DNA of 64,000 nt from Sinorhizobium sp. B11 (GTDB taxonomy: Bacteria; Pseudomonadota; Alphaproteobacteria; Rhizobiales; Rhizobiaceae), in contig CP091034.1 of NCBI GenBank assembly GCA_039725955.1, forward strand, positions 3,286,001-3,350,000. The letters run 5' to 3'. The notes under the pieces were generated by a model that did no database searches, was not told where the DNA came from, and saw only the letters and a program-made list of their open reading frames with translations. Both the position numbers and the translations under genes were made by a program. Within the stretch, counting starts at the first letter, position 1. Every line of letters starts with the position of its first letter. This document shows, piece by piece, positions 35,051 to 43,578 of the stretch.

Positions 35051-35488
35051 ATGTCAGACCAGCTGAAACTCGACACTTTCATCTGCTTTGCCGTCTATAC
35101 GGCCAGCCACGCCTTCAATCGTGTCTACAAGCCTCTGCTCGACGAGCTCGGCCTCACCTACCCGCAATATCTGGCGATGGTCTGCCTGTGGGAAGAAGAC
35201 GGCCAGACCGTCGGCGGCCTTGGCGAAAAGCTCTTCCTGGAATCGAGCACGCTGACTCCTCTTCTGAAGCGCCTGGAAATGGCCGGCTACATCCACCGCG
35301 AACGCAGCAAGCAGGACGAGCGCGTCGTCGTGTTGCGACTGACGGACGAAGGCAAGCGGCTGAAGGAAAGGGCGGAGACCGTGCCGGGCTGCATCATCGA
35401 CGCAAGCGGCCGCAACGCCGACCAGCTCGCACGACTGCAGGCAGAGATCGTCGCGCTGCGGGAAGCACTGAACAAGAGCGCATCCTGA
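35051..35488 (+). CDS. MarR-family regulator, OhrR-like peroxide sensor
   Basis: This 145-residue MarR protein has the OhrR signature: a reactive-type Cys at residue 12 in CFAVYTASHAFNRVYKPLL, the LGLTYPQYLAMVCLWEEDG segment, a winged helix (LGEKLFLESSTLTPLLKRLEMAGYI) and RSKQDERVVVLRLT. OhrR proteins release DNA when that Cys is oxidised by organic peroxide. A further Cys near residue 117 could form the disulphide of two-Cys members. Usually ohr lies beside ohrR; here no ohr is present and a secreted esterase is divergent instead. Confidence 0.85.
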   Translation: MSDQLKLDTFICFAVYTASHAFNRVYKPLLDELGLTYPQYLAMVCLWEEDGQTVGGLGEKLFLESSTLTPLLKRLEMAGYIHRERSKQDERVVVLRLTDEGKRLKERAETVPGCIIDASGRNADQLARLQAEIVALREALNKSAS

Positions 35489-35545
35489 CGCCACGCCCGC
35501 TCGGGCCAGCTCATCCCGGCTTCCGCGGCAACGCTGGAAAACGCG

Positions 35546-36970
35546 CTAAGTCCGCTTCTTCTTCCCCTCAAAGGGATTGTCCGGCGAGCGGTAATGGATC
35601 CGGATCGGTACGCTCGGCATATCGAAATCCGCCCGCAGCCCGTTGATCAGGTAGCGCGTATAGGATTCCGGCAGGGCATCCGAGCGGGTACAGGACACCA
35701 TGAAGGCCGGCGGACGGGCCTTTACCTGCGTCATGTATCTAAGCTTGATACGGCGACCGGAAACGGCCGGAGGCGGGTGCTGCACCTGCTGCTGCTCCAG
35801 CCAGCGATTGAGCTTGGCGGTGGAAATGCGCTTGTTCCAGACACGATCCGTATCGATGATCGACTGCATGAGCTTGTCGAGCCCCCAGCCTGTCTGGCCG
35901 GAGATCGGAACGGCGCGGATGCCGCGCGCCTGTGGCAAGAGCCGGTCGGTCTTTTCGCGCAGGTCCGCCAGCACCGCCTGACGATCCTCGATCATGTCCC
36001 ACTTGTTGAAGGCGAGCACGGCTGCGCGTCCTTCGCGCAGCACGAGGTCGACAATATGGAGATCCTGCTTCTCGAAGGGGATCGTCGCGTCGAAGACGAT
36101 AACCACGGTCTCGGCAAAACGAATGGCACGCAGCGCATCGGCGACCGAAAGCTTTTCGAGCTTTTCAATCACCTTGGCCTTGCGGCGCATGCCTGCCGTA
36201 TCGAACATCTTGATCGTGCGACCGCGCCATTCCCACTCCACGGAGATGGAATCACGCGTGATGCCGGCCTCCGGGCCAGTCAGCAGCCGGTCCTCGCCGA
36301 GAAAACGATTGATGAGCGTCGACTTGCCGGCATTGGGGCGACCGACGATCGCGACACGCAGCGGCTTGCTGTCATCGTAGACGGGTTCTTCGTCTTCCTC
36401 GTCCTCCTCGCCTGATGACTCCGGCAGATCGACATCGGTGACAGCGACGTCATCTTTCGGCGGAAAGGCAATATCCTCGCCGACTGCCGCGACGATGGCA
36501 TCGCGCAGATCGAGCATGCCCTGCCCGTGTTCGGCTGAGATCGCCACCGGTTCGCCAAGCCCGAGCGAAAAGGCGTCGTAGAAACCGCTATCGGAACCCC
36601 GCGCTTCGGATTTGTTGGCAACGAGCACGACGGGCCTTCCGCGTCGGCGCAGCATCTCGCCGAGAGCCGTATCAACAGGCGTCAGTCCCGTCTTGGCATC
36701 GACGATGAAGAGCGATAGGTCGGCTTCGTCGATCGCCGCTTCGGTCTGCTGGCGCATGCGGCCCTGCAGGCTTTCATCAGTCGCCTCTTCCAGACCTGCG
36801 GTATCGATGATCGTGAAGCGCAGATCGACAAGACGCGCTTCACCCGGCCGGCGGTCACGCGTCACACCCGGCGTGTCATCGACAAGCGCTAGCTTCTTCC
36901 CAACCAGACGGTTGAAAAGCGTCGACTTGCCGACATTCGGGCGTCCGACGATGGCGACCGTAAAACTCAT
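35546..36970 (-). CDS. der: ribosome-assembly GTPase Der (EngA)
   Basis: Der is an essential double GTPase needed for 50S ribosomal subunit assembly. The 474-residue protein has two G domains with P-loops GRPNVGKST near residue 8 and GRPNAGKST near residue 211, switch-II DTAG motifs (DTAGLEE and DTAGMRR), NKSE/NKWD base-specificity motifs and a C-terminal KH-like domain. An acidic linker (SSGEEDEEDEEP) joins the two halves. It starts 16 bp after the TPR gene on the same strand, so they form an operon. Confidence 0.97.
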   Translation of the reverse strand: MSFTVAIVGRPNVGKSTLFNRLVGKKLALVDDTPGVTRDRRPGEARLVDLRFTIIDTAGLEEATDESLQGRMRQQTEAAIDEADLSLFIVDAKTGLTPVDTALGEMLRRRGRPVVLVANKSEARGSDSGFYDAFSLGLGEPVAISAEHGQGMLDLRDAIVAAVGEDIAFPPKDDVAVTDVDLPESSGEEDEEDEEPVYDDSKPLRVAIVGRPNAGKSTLINRFLGEDRLLTGPEAGITRDSISVEWEWRGRTIKMFDTAGMRRKAKVIEKLEKLSVADALRAIRFAETVVIVFDATIPFEKQDLHIVDLVLREGRAAVLAFNKWDMIEDRQAVLADLREKTDRLLPQARGIRAVPISGQTGWGLDKLMQSIIDTDRVWNKRISTAKLNRWLEQQQVQHPPPAVSGRRIKLRYMTQVKARPPAFMVSCTRSDALPESYTRYLINGLRADFDMPSVPIRIHYRSPDNPFEGKKKRT

Positions 36971-36986
36971 TCTTTTCCCTTAAGCC

Positions 36987-37670
36987 TTAACCCTGCGCGG
37001 CGGGCGCCTTGCCGGATGCGGTGATGAGATCAAGCATCATATGAGCACGATTGCCAACAGCGCGCGGGCTGTCCGGATCGTCAACGATAGCCTGGAACCA
37101 CTGGCGCGCCTGCGCCATGTTGCCGGCCTTGTAAGCGGCAAGACCAAGCGCCTCGCGCGCCGAGTGGCGGAAGGCGTTGCCCGGGACGGCCATTTCCTCG
37201 ACAGCAGCAGAAACCTGGTCGTAGGTGCCGTTCTCGATCAGCAGCCAGCCGGCGCGCATCTTGGCGGCATCCTGCACGGCAGCCGGAACGGACTTGTCCT
37301 TGGCAATCTCCTGGAAAGAGGCGATGGCACCGGCATTGTCGCCCTTCTGGGCCTGGACGGTCGCGGCACGCATACGCGCCAGAACCGGATAGGCGCCATG
37401 GCCCTCCTTCTCCAGTTTATCGAGTGCAGCAAGCGCCTCGTCGGTCTTGTTCTCGTCGGCAAGCTTCATGGCCGCCAGGAACTGGTCGCCAGCGCCGGAG
37501 GACGCGTTATTGTCCCAATATTCATAGGCGACCTTGCCGATGGTTCCGAGCACGATAAGAACGGCAATGGCAATGATATAGCGGCCAAACCGGCGCACTG
37601 CGCCCTTCATCTGGTCGGAACGCAGTTCCTCGTTGACTTCACGAATGAAGCTGTCGTCGTTGAATGCCAT
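36987..37670 (-). CDS. membrane-anchored TPR protein (YfgM/TPR_21-like)
   Basis: This 227-residue protein has a short cytoplasmic N-terminus, one membrane helix at about residues 32-51 (YIIAIAVLIVLGTIGKVAYEYW) and a periplasmic tetratricopeptide-like region. It matches the TPR_21/YfgM family, an accessory of the SecYEG translocon and periplasmic chaperone network in E. coli, where yfgM is likewise upstream of der (with bamB between). The ATG at 37670 (MAFNDD) was chosen over an upstream in-frame one because the family starts at the cytoplasmic stretch. It precedes der in the operon. Confidence 0.86.
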   Translation of the reverse strand: MAFNDDSFIREVNEELRSDQMKGAVRRFGRYIIAIAVLIVLGTIGKVAYEYWDNNASSGAGDQFLAAMKLADENKTDEALAALDKLEKEGHGAYPVLARMRAATVQAQKGDNAGAIASFQEIAKDKSVPAAVQDAAKMRAGWLLIENGTYDQVSAAVEEMAVPGNAFRHSAREALGLAAYKAGNMAQARQWFQAIVDDPDSPRAVGNRAHMMLDLITASGKAPAAQG

Positions 37671-37771
37671 TCTCGTCTCCGGCCGCGGATACCCATACAC
37701 AGTGCAAAACGCACATTGTCGGGCCTTCTACTCCATTTTGCGGCCGTTGTAAGGGGGATATCGCAGAATCG

Positions 37772-38368
37772 TCACGAAGCAAGCATCGGTAGTGGTGCAA
37801 CGCCGATCAGCCATTCGTGAACGCGCCAGATCATCAGCGCCCAGACCACCACGCCGATGATGACGGCACAGACGTCATATTTGGCCGAAACGAAAGCCGG
37901 CAGCGTTATCTCGCCGCGGCGCTGGCGCCGCTTCAGCGAAATGCGCAGCACCACACCCCAGGCAAGGAATGCCGCAAAGAGCAGAACCGAATAGGCCTCG
38001 CCATTCGACAGGAGATGGGCCAGCGCCCAGATCTTCACCGACAATACGATCGGATGTTTCGTCTTCGTCTTGATGTAACCGGCCGGCAGGAAACCAGCGA
38101 CGAGACAGATTACTGCAATCAGCATCAGGGTGACGGTGAGATGCGCCATGCCCATGGGCGGATTGTAGAGCATGCCGATCGGCTCTCTGCGTGCCGCCCC
38201 GAAGGCATAGATCACGAAGATCAGCGTCAGGATGCTCGCGATCGCATGAAAGGCGATCCAGGCCGGCTTGCCGACCTTGTCGATCATCGCCTGCCGGAAG
38301 CCCGGCACGACGACGCGGATCAGGTGCAGGCCGAGGAAGAGAATAAGACTGAGGACGAGCAGAGCCAT
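37772..38368 (-). CDS. NnrU-family membrane protein
   Basis: This 198-residue protein has about five hydrophobic helices and the NnrU-type segments LGLHLIRVVVPGFRQAMIDKVG, PIGMLYNPP and KTKHPIVLSVKIWALAHLLSNGEAYS. NnrU proteins were first linked to nitrite/nitric-oxide reduction clusters, and some relatives (NnrU/Z-ISO) are heme-containing isomerases. No denitrification gene is near, so the role here is open. It is divergent from the polysaccharide deacetylase gene. Confidence 0.85.
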   Translation of the reverse strand: MALLVLSLILFLGLHLIRVVVPGFRQAMIDKVGKPAWIAFHAIASILTLIFVIYAFGAARREPIGMLYNPPMGMAHLTVTLMLIAVICLVAGFLPAGYIKTKTKHPIVLSVKIWALAHLLSNGEAYSVLLFAAFLAWGVVLRISLKRRQRRGEITLPAFVSAKYDVCAVIIGVVVWALMIWRVHEWLIGVAPLPMLAS

Positions 38369-38476
38369 GGTGATCTTGTTTTCCCCGTTTCTTGGTCAGC
38401 CATGAATTACCGGCACAAGATGAAAAATGCCAGCGAGACCGCAGCTTCGCCGCATTTCTGTAACAGGAAAACCGCA

Positions 38477-39487
38477 ATGCAAATTGTCGCGGTGCCCATG
38501 TTTCGTTCCATTTTTTCTGCGTCCCTCGCCCTCTCCCTGATTTTTCCTGCTGTCGCGGGCGCCGCCGACAAGCCGAAGCAGCTTGTCATCATTTCCTTTG
38601 ACGGCGCACACGACAACGCGCTCTGGCAAAAGAGCCGCGAGATGGCGGCAAAGAACGGCGCCCATTTCACCTATTTCCTCTCCTGTACCTTTTTGATGAA
38701 TCGGGAAGCGAAGCAGGCCTACCAGGCGCCTCATCAGAAACGCGGAAGATCCAATGTCGGCTTCGCACAGAGCGACGACGAAATCCGCGAGCGGCTCGGC
38801 AATATCTGGCACGCCCACCTCGAGGGGCATGATATTTCCAGTCACGCCTGCGGCCATTTCGACGGCCGCCAATGGAGCGAAGCGGACTGGTCAGCCGAAT
38901 ATGCGACTTTCAAGACCACACTGAAGAACGCCTGGAAAAGCGTCGGCCTGCAAGAGCCGGCCGGCTGGCAGGATCTCGTCGATCGCGGCATCAGCGGCTT
39001 TCGCGCCCCCTACCTTTCGACAGGCGGCGGCGCCGACATGATCGCAGCCGAGAAGAAGGCCGGCTTTACCTATGACGCAAGCCTCGTCACCAAAGGCCCG
39101 GCCCTGCCGGTTGATGAAGACGGCATCATACGCTTCGGCTTGCCGCTCATTCCGGAGGGCCCGGGCGAGAAGCCGATCATCGGCATGGATTACAATCTCT
39201 TCGTGCGTCACTCCAAGGGCGAGGAGGATGCAGCCGACAGCGTCGCTTTCGAAGAGCGCGCCTATGCGGCGTTCAAGGAAGCCTTCGACAAGCAATATGC
39301 AGGCAGCCGCATCCCCCTGCAGCTCGGCTTCCACTTTGTGGAAATGAACGGTGGCGCCTACTGGCGCGCGCTCGACAGGCTGGTCAGCGACGTTTGCCAC
39401 AGATCAGATGTTGCCTGTGTCAGCTATTCCGAAGCAATTCCGATGATCAAATCCCGTGGCAAGCTGCAGGAGACATCCGGGTTGTAA
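38477..39487 (+). CDS. secreted polysaccharide-deacetylase-like protein
   Basis: This 336-residue protein has a signal peptide (FSASLALSLIFPAVAGAA) and a NodB-type deacetylase barrel. The metal-binding HxxxH is present as SHACGHFDG near residue 120, and RAPYLS is the motif-3 region. Motif 1, normally TFDDG, reads SFDGAHDN, so the catalytic-base Asp may be displaced. A long insertion (KQAYQAPHQKRGRSN) follows the first strand, as in a subgroup of bacterial and fungal relatives. The start at 38477 has AGGAAA before it; the ATG at 38498 is an alternative. The substrate is unknown. Confidence 0.8.
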   Translation: MQIVAVPMFRSIFSASLALSLIFPAVAGAADKPKQLVIISFDGAHDNALWQKSREMAAKNGAHFTYFLSCTFLMNREAKQAYQAPHQKRGRSNVGFAQSDDEIRERLGNIWHAHLEGHDISSHACGHFDGRQWSEADWSAEYATFKTTLKNAWKSVGLQEPAGWQDLVDRGISGFRAPYLSTGGGADMIAAEKKAGFTYDASLVTKGPALPVDEDGIIRFGLPLIPEGPGEKPIIGMDYNLFVRHSKGEEDAADSVAFEERAYAAFKEAFDKQYAGSRIPLQLGFHFVEMNGGAYWRALDRLVSDVCHRSDVACVSYSEAIPMIKSRGKLQETSGL

Positions 39488-39602
39488 GCTCCTGCGCTTA
39501 AAACCTCTGGATATCAAAAACCACCGCACGTATTGATTGCATCGCGGCTACACTTCGATAAACATTGCCTCAAACGTGCTGCAAGCATGGGGAGGTGACG
39601 TC

Positions 39603-40133
39603 ATGACCTTTATTGAAAACCTGGAGTGCCTGGCCGACAAAGACGAATTTCCGGTCTGTGAAACCGGCTTCTTCACCTGGGATATCGTTGCCAACCTTCT
39701 CTATGGCGACGGAGCAGTCGCCGAAATTTTCGGACTCGACGCCGCGGAGACGGCAAGCGGCCTGCCGCTCGAAGCCTATGTCGCCCGCATCCATCCGGAC
39801 GATCAGCCCGCCGCCGCCAAAGTCATCCACGATACGGTCCTGACACAACAGCCGGAACAGCAGCGCTACCGGGTCCGTCGCGCCAACGGCGTCTTCCAGC
39901 AGGTCATGGCATTCGGCCGGTGCTTCCGCGACAAGAACGGCGTCCCGTCTCTGTACGGCGGAATCATCTTTCCCCTCCCCGAGGAAGCCCCTGCGGCGAC
40001 ACCGCTGCTCGATCATTGCCTGGCCGCCTACGACATCGCCATCAAGGAGGGCAACATGGCCGTTGCCGACCATATCGTGGAAGCCCTGATGGCTATGGAG
40101 TGGAAAAATACGGGCTGCACGCGCCCGAACTGA
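39603..40133 (+). CDS. stand-alone PAS-domain protein
   Basis: This 176-residue protein has a single PAS_3-type domain at about residues 20-120, with the ARIHPDDQPAA motif, a flexible Pro/Ala linker (PEEAPAATPL) and a helical tail of 45 residues ending MAMEWKNTG. The ATG at 39603 is preceded by a perfect GGGGAGGTGA. There is no output domain. It resembles in plan the PAS protein at 4867-5328. The helical tail could mediate partner binding. It is followed by a strong terminator and stands alone. Confidence 0.8.
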   Translation: MTFIENLECLADKDEFPVCETGFFTWDIVANLLYGDGAVAEIFGLDAAETASGLPLEAYVARIHPDDQPAAAKVIHDTVLTQQPEQQRYRVRRANGVFQQVMAFGRCFRDKNGVPSLYGGIIFPLPEEAPAATPLLDHCLAAYDIAIKEGNMAVADHIVEALMAMEWKNTGCTRPN

Positions 40134-40160
40134 CAGATCTTCAAGGGATGATAAAAGAGA

Positions 40161-40188
40161 AGGGCCACCGCAGCGGTGGCCCTTTTTC
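40161..40188. terminator. bidirectional terminator between PAS gene and bacA
   Basis: AGGGCCACCGC (40161-40171) and GCGGTGGCCCT (40173-40183) are perfect inverted copies, followed by TTTTTC on the plus strand and preceded by an A-rich run that serves the minus strand. Confidence 0.9.
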
Positions 40189-40196
40189 ATTTCGTA

Positions 40197-41462
40197 TCAG
40201 CCGTCGACATGTACGACACCGGCCTCGCGCTCCAGATAGCGCTGGTCGATATCCGGCAACGGCTCGTCGTCGATCGCCGCCTCAAAGGCCTTGAGACGCT
40301 TGTGGATGGACAGCAGTTCGATGATCGTCGTCCAGGAGTTGACGAGATACTGGAAGGAATTGCTGACCTGTCCAAAAGCCGTCGCGATCTGCTGGAAGAT
40401 ACCGTAGGTGATGGCGCCGGCAACGATGGTCGGTGCCATAAAGAAATAGACGAAAAGATTGTCGGCCTGCAGATAGAACGAGCGGGCAACATTGAAATAC
40501 AGATAGTGAAAATAGAGCGTGAAATAATTTCTTCGCACTCTTGAGAACAACTCCTGCATCGTCGGCGGCTGTGCTCGGTCGGCATGATCCTCGCCATAGA
40601 CCAACTCTTTGCGATAGGCCGCCTCTACGCGCTGGTTCTTGAAGTTCAAGCCAGGCAGCTTGATACCCGCGAAAGCCAGCAGAACGGTACCGAAAGCCGA
40701 CCAGAAGATGGCTAACCAGAAGAGAGAGTTCGGCACTTCACCGAGAAACGGCAGGCTCGTCACGTAATGTGACAGCGCCAGCATGATCGGCAGGAAGACG
40801 ACCAGCGTCATCACTGAATTGATCAGGTTGATGCCGAGCCCTTCCAATGTCTGGGAAAAGCGCATCGTATCTTCCTGTACGCGCTGAGATGCGCCTTCGA
40901 TATGACGAAGCTTTTCCCAATTGGCCATGTAGAAATTGTTCATCGCCGTTCGCCAGCGGAAGATGTAGTGGCTGGTGAAAAAGTCGGTCAGGATCGACAC
41001 GAGCATGCTGAGGAAGGCGATTTGCGCGAAGATCAGAAATAGGTCGTAGAAATTCTCGACGGTGATACCCGGCTTTTTCGTCAGCGCATTTTGCAGCAGA
41101 TCGCCGAACGGCCGGCGCCAGTTGTTGATGACGACAGTGATCTGCACGCCAAAATAGGTCACGAAGATAATCAGCGCCGAGCCCCAGATGGACCACATCT
41201 TCCACGGATGGCTGAGTGCCTTCAGATGCCAGAAACCGCAAAAGGTCAGCGCCGCTAAAAGGAAGTATCCGTAAAACCAGAGATTTTCCGGCAGCAGAAA
41301 GAACGAGAGATCGATCGGCTGCTGCTCTTCGGGAACCGCCGTAAAACCAAGTGAAGCACCGAGACCGGCGGCGAAGAAATACCAGCCGAAAATTGCGGCC
41401 AGCGTCCAGACTACGAGCGAAGTAAAGAACGCCTTTGGCTGGGGAAAGAAGGAATGAAACAC
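40197..41462 (-). CDS. bacA: peptide transporter BacA (SbmA/BacA family)
   Basis: BacA is an inner-membrane importer of antimicrobial peptides. In rhizobia it is needed for bacteroid survival against plant NCR peptides and for very-long-chain fatty acid modification of lipid A. The 421-residue protein matches the family in length, with about seven membrane helices and segments such as YFFAAGLGASLGF, WRTAMNNFYMANWEKLRHIEGASQRVQEDTMRFSQ and FNVARSFYLQADNLFVYF. It has no ATPase domain, which separates it from BclA-type proteins. The start is a GTG at 41462, chosen because MFHSFFPQP fits the known BacA N-terminus; its ribosome-binding site is poor. Confidence 0.93.
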   Translation of the reverse strand: MFHSFFPQPKAFFTSLVVWTLAAIFGWYFFAAGLGASLGFTAVPEEQQPIDLSFFLLPENLWFYGYFLLAALTFCGFWHLKALSHPWKMWSIWGSALIIFVTYFGVQITVVINNWRRPFGDLLQNALTKKPGITVENFYDLFLIFAQIAFLSMLVSILTDFFTSHYIFRWRTAMNNFYMANWEKLRHIEGASQRVQEDTMRFSQTLEGLGINLINSVMTLVVFLPIMLALSHYVTSLPFLGEVPNSLFWLAIFWSAFGTVLLAFAGIKLPGLNFKNQRVEAAYRKELVYGEDHADRAQPPTMQELFSRVRRNYFTLYFHYLYFNVARSFYLQADNLFVYFFMAPTIVAGAITYGIFQQIATAFGQVSNSFQYLVNSWTTIIELLSIHKRLKAFEAAIDDEPLPDIDQRYLEREAGVVHVDG

Positions 41463-41585
41463 GGGAGGTTTTGCTTTCCTGAACTGGAGTCACGGAAGAG
41501 TGGCGAACCACTGATTGCCCGGAAATTAAGGCAGTTCGAAGAAAGCGGCAATGGGCTCAAGCCATTGTTACGCACTTGTAACCAC

Positions 41586-42791
41586 TTAAGGGATTTTCTT
41601 CATCACAGGCATGACGAGAGCCGCGCAGAAAACCAGCACAACCGCGGCAATAATGGTCGGCAGCACGAAATTTCCCGTTACCTGCGCGATCCAGCCGGCG
41701 ACGACAGGCCCGATGATCTGGCCGACACCGAAGGCGGCTGTCATCAGCGCGAGAATGCGGCGCGGGCTATCGGGTGAGAGCCTGCGGCCAATCTGCAAAC
41801 CATAGGCAGTGATGGCAAGGAAGGTCGCCCCGAACAGTGCGCCACCGATGAGCGGCGCCACCGAATGCGGCAGCGCTACTGTCGCAAGCACGCCGATCGC
41901 TTCGATGATGAGAGCCGCGACATAGACGCCGCCAAGTCCGAGCAGCCGCACGAAAGGTTTCCAGATGAACAGCGCGACCGTTGCAGTCACCCCGGCAATG
42001 AACCAGCAGAGAAATTCGACGATCGGCCCTGAGGCGCTCATGCGGGCGATGGCAACGAGGAAGGTTGCGGTGATGACATAACCGAAGCCGAAGGAGCCGT
42101 AAGACAGCGTCAGCAGCACCATAGGGCGGTTCCAGACAAGCGCTGGTTCCTTCGCCTGGCCCGTATGCACCGGCGCCTTCGGCAGCAAGGCCCAGGCCAC
42201 ACCTAAGCTGACGAGGCAGAAGAGCGCGCCACCGATCCAATCCGCGCGCCAGCCGTCGGCTGCGTCGTCAAAGACATAGCCGAGCGCAAGCACCATGACG
42301 GAAGAAATCGCAATCCCCGCCCCCGGCCCGCCGAAATGCGCGGCCTGGACATGATCGTTGCCTGCGACAGCCCCGTGGCTCAGCACGATTGCAGACGTGA
42401 AGACCAAAGTGAAGGCGCTCGCCACGCCTGCAAGGAACCGGATGACCGCAAAGACCAGGACAGAGCCCGTTGCCGCCATGGCAGCCAGCAGGATCGCAGT
42501 CGCAAGGAGGGAAAGAAGCGCCACCAGCCGCTCGCGCCCTGCCGCCCAGCCATAGGCGCCGAGAACCGCACCGACGAGATAACCGACAAAATTGGCCGAG
42601 GCGATGAAACCGGCATCGGCCGCCGATAGCGGCACGCCGGCCATCATGCCCGGCAGGATCGGAGTGAAGGAAAAGCGCCCGAAACCCATGGCCGCCGCCA
42701 TGGCGACGGCGCCTGCCAGCGCTGTGGTGAAGAGATTGACCGGACGGTCGTTATTGGGAGCCAACATGCCACTTTTATCGCGCCGCAGCAT
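41586..42791 (-). CDS. YbfB/YjiJ-type major facilitator transporter
   Basis: This 401-residue MFS protein has twelve predicted helices. The YbfB/YjiJ group is indicated by AMGFGRFSFTPILPGMM, the ANFVGYLVGAVLGA segment and GYVITATFLVAIAR. The substrate of this group is not known. It is divergent from a PadR-family regulator across a 137-bp gap with dyads, so it is a candidate target of that regulator. The start may be the ATG at 42791 or one at 42767; neither has a strong ribosome-binding site. Confidence 0.83.
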   Translation of the reverse strand: MLRRDKSGMLAPNNDRPVNLFTTALAGAVAMAAAMGFGRFSFTPILPGMMAGVPLSAADAGFIASANFVGYLVGAVLGAYGWAAGRERLVALLSLLATAILLAAMAATGSVLVFAVIRFLAGVASAFTLVFTSAIVLSHGAVAGNDHVQAAHFGGPGAGIAISSVMVLALGYVFDDAADGWRADWIGGALFCLVSLGVAWALLPKAPVHTGQAKEPALVWNRPMVLLTLSYGSFGFGYVITATFLVAIARMSASGPIVEFLCWFIAGVTATVALFIWKPFVRLLGLGGVYVAALIIEAIGVLATVALPHSVAPLIGGALFGATFLAITAYGLQIGRRLSPDSPRRILALMTAAFGVGQIIGPVVAGWIAQVTGNFVLPTIIAAVVLVFCAALVMPVMKKIP

Positions 42792-42861
42792 GGTCGTCTC
42801 AAGTGAGTAATTCTGATGGCTTCTTCAATTTCACGAACAGATTTTTTGCACCGCCCCTTGA

Positions 42862-42895
42862 ACGACATATCTTACGATATATGTTTTACGACATA
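42862..42895. promoter_or_regulatory. dyad cluster in front of padR-type gene
   Basis: ACATAT (42865-42870) and ATATGT (42879-42884) form one inverted repeat. TATGT (42880-42884) and ACATA (42891-42895) form another. The octamer ACGAYATA occurs three times at 42862, 42874 and 42888. PadR proteins bind ATGT/ACAT-type dyads, so this is a likely operator for the divergent pair. Confidence 0.55.
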
Positions 42896-42928
42896 GTGAG
42901 CGATACATCTGATACAAAGGAGTTCGTT

Positions 42929-43534
42929 ATGAGAGGTTTTCGAGGCGGCTTCGTCGGCGAGGCCATGCGCATGGGAATGGGCCGCAGGTTTTCCGCGGGC
43001 GAATTGCAGACGATCCTGCTGGCGCTGCTGGAAGAGCGTCCCAGCCACGGTTATGAACTGATCAAGACGCTGGAGGAACGCTCCGGCGGCTTTTACGTCC
43101 CGAGCCCGGGCGTCATCTATCCGGCGCTGACCTACCTGGAGGAAACAGGACTGGCGGAAGTAGAGAACGACGGGACAAAGAAGCTCTACAAGATCACCGA
43201 TGCCGGCCGCCAGAAGGTGGAAGAAAACCGTGCCATGATCGACCAGGCACTTGCCAAGCTGGAGCGCATTGCCGAGGGCATGGCCTTCGTCAACCGCATG
43301 TTCGACCCGGAGCAGCAGCAGGGAGGTGGCGGTGGACGGCGCCGGCGCGACGAGGAGGACGACGACTTCGGCCGCGACGACGGCAGCGTCCGCGCCGCCC
43401 GTCAATTGCTGCGTTCGGCACTGCGCATGCGCCATCCCTGGTCGGCAAGCGAAGCAGCCAGGATTTCCGGAATTTTGGAGCGCGCTGCCATGGAAATTCT
43501 GCAGGGCGGCAAGACCGAACCGCAACGGGATTGA
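42929..43534 (+). CDS. PadR-family transcriptional regulator
   Basis: This 201-residue protein has a winged-helix domain at about residues 20-110 (ELQTILLALLEERPSHGYELIKTLEERSGGFYVPSPGVIYPALTYLEETGL is the conserved PadR region, here named by its ends). A long C-terminal extension follows with a Gly-rich and charged linker (QQQGGGGGRRRRDEEDDD) and a last helix. AAAGGAG stands before the ATG at 42929. It is divergent from an MFS transporter gene and dyads lie in its own promoter, consistent with autoregulation. The inducer is unknown. Confidence 0.88.
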   Translation: MRGFRGGFVGEAMRMGMGRRFSAGELQTILLALLEERPSHGYELIKTLEERSGGFYVPSPGVIYPALTYLEETGLAEVENDGTKKLYKITDAGRQKVEENRAMIDQALAKLERIAEGMAFVNRMFDPEQQQGGGGGRRRRDEEDDDFGRDDGSVRAARQLLRSALRMRHPWSASEAARISGILERAAMEILQGGKTEPQRD

Positions 43535-43578
43535 GGCCATATCGACGATTGGCGGCGTGAACCGCCGCCTCGTCGGTG

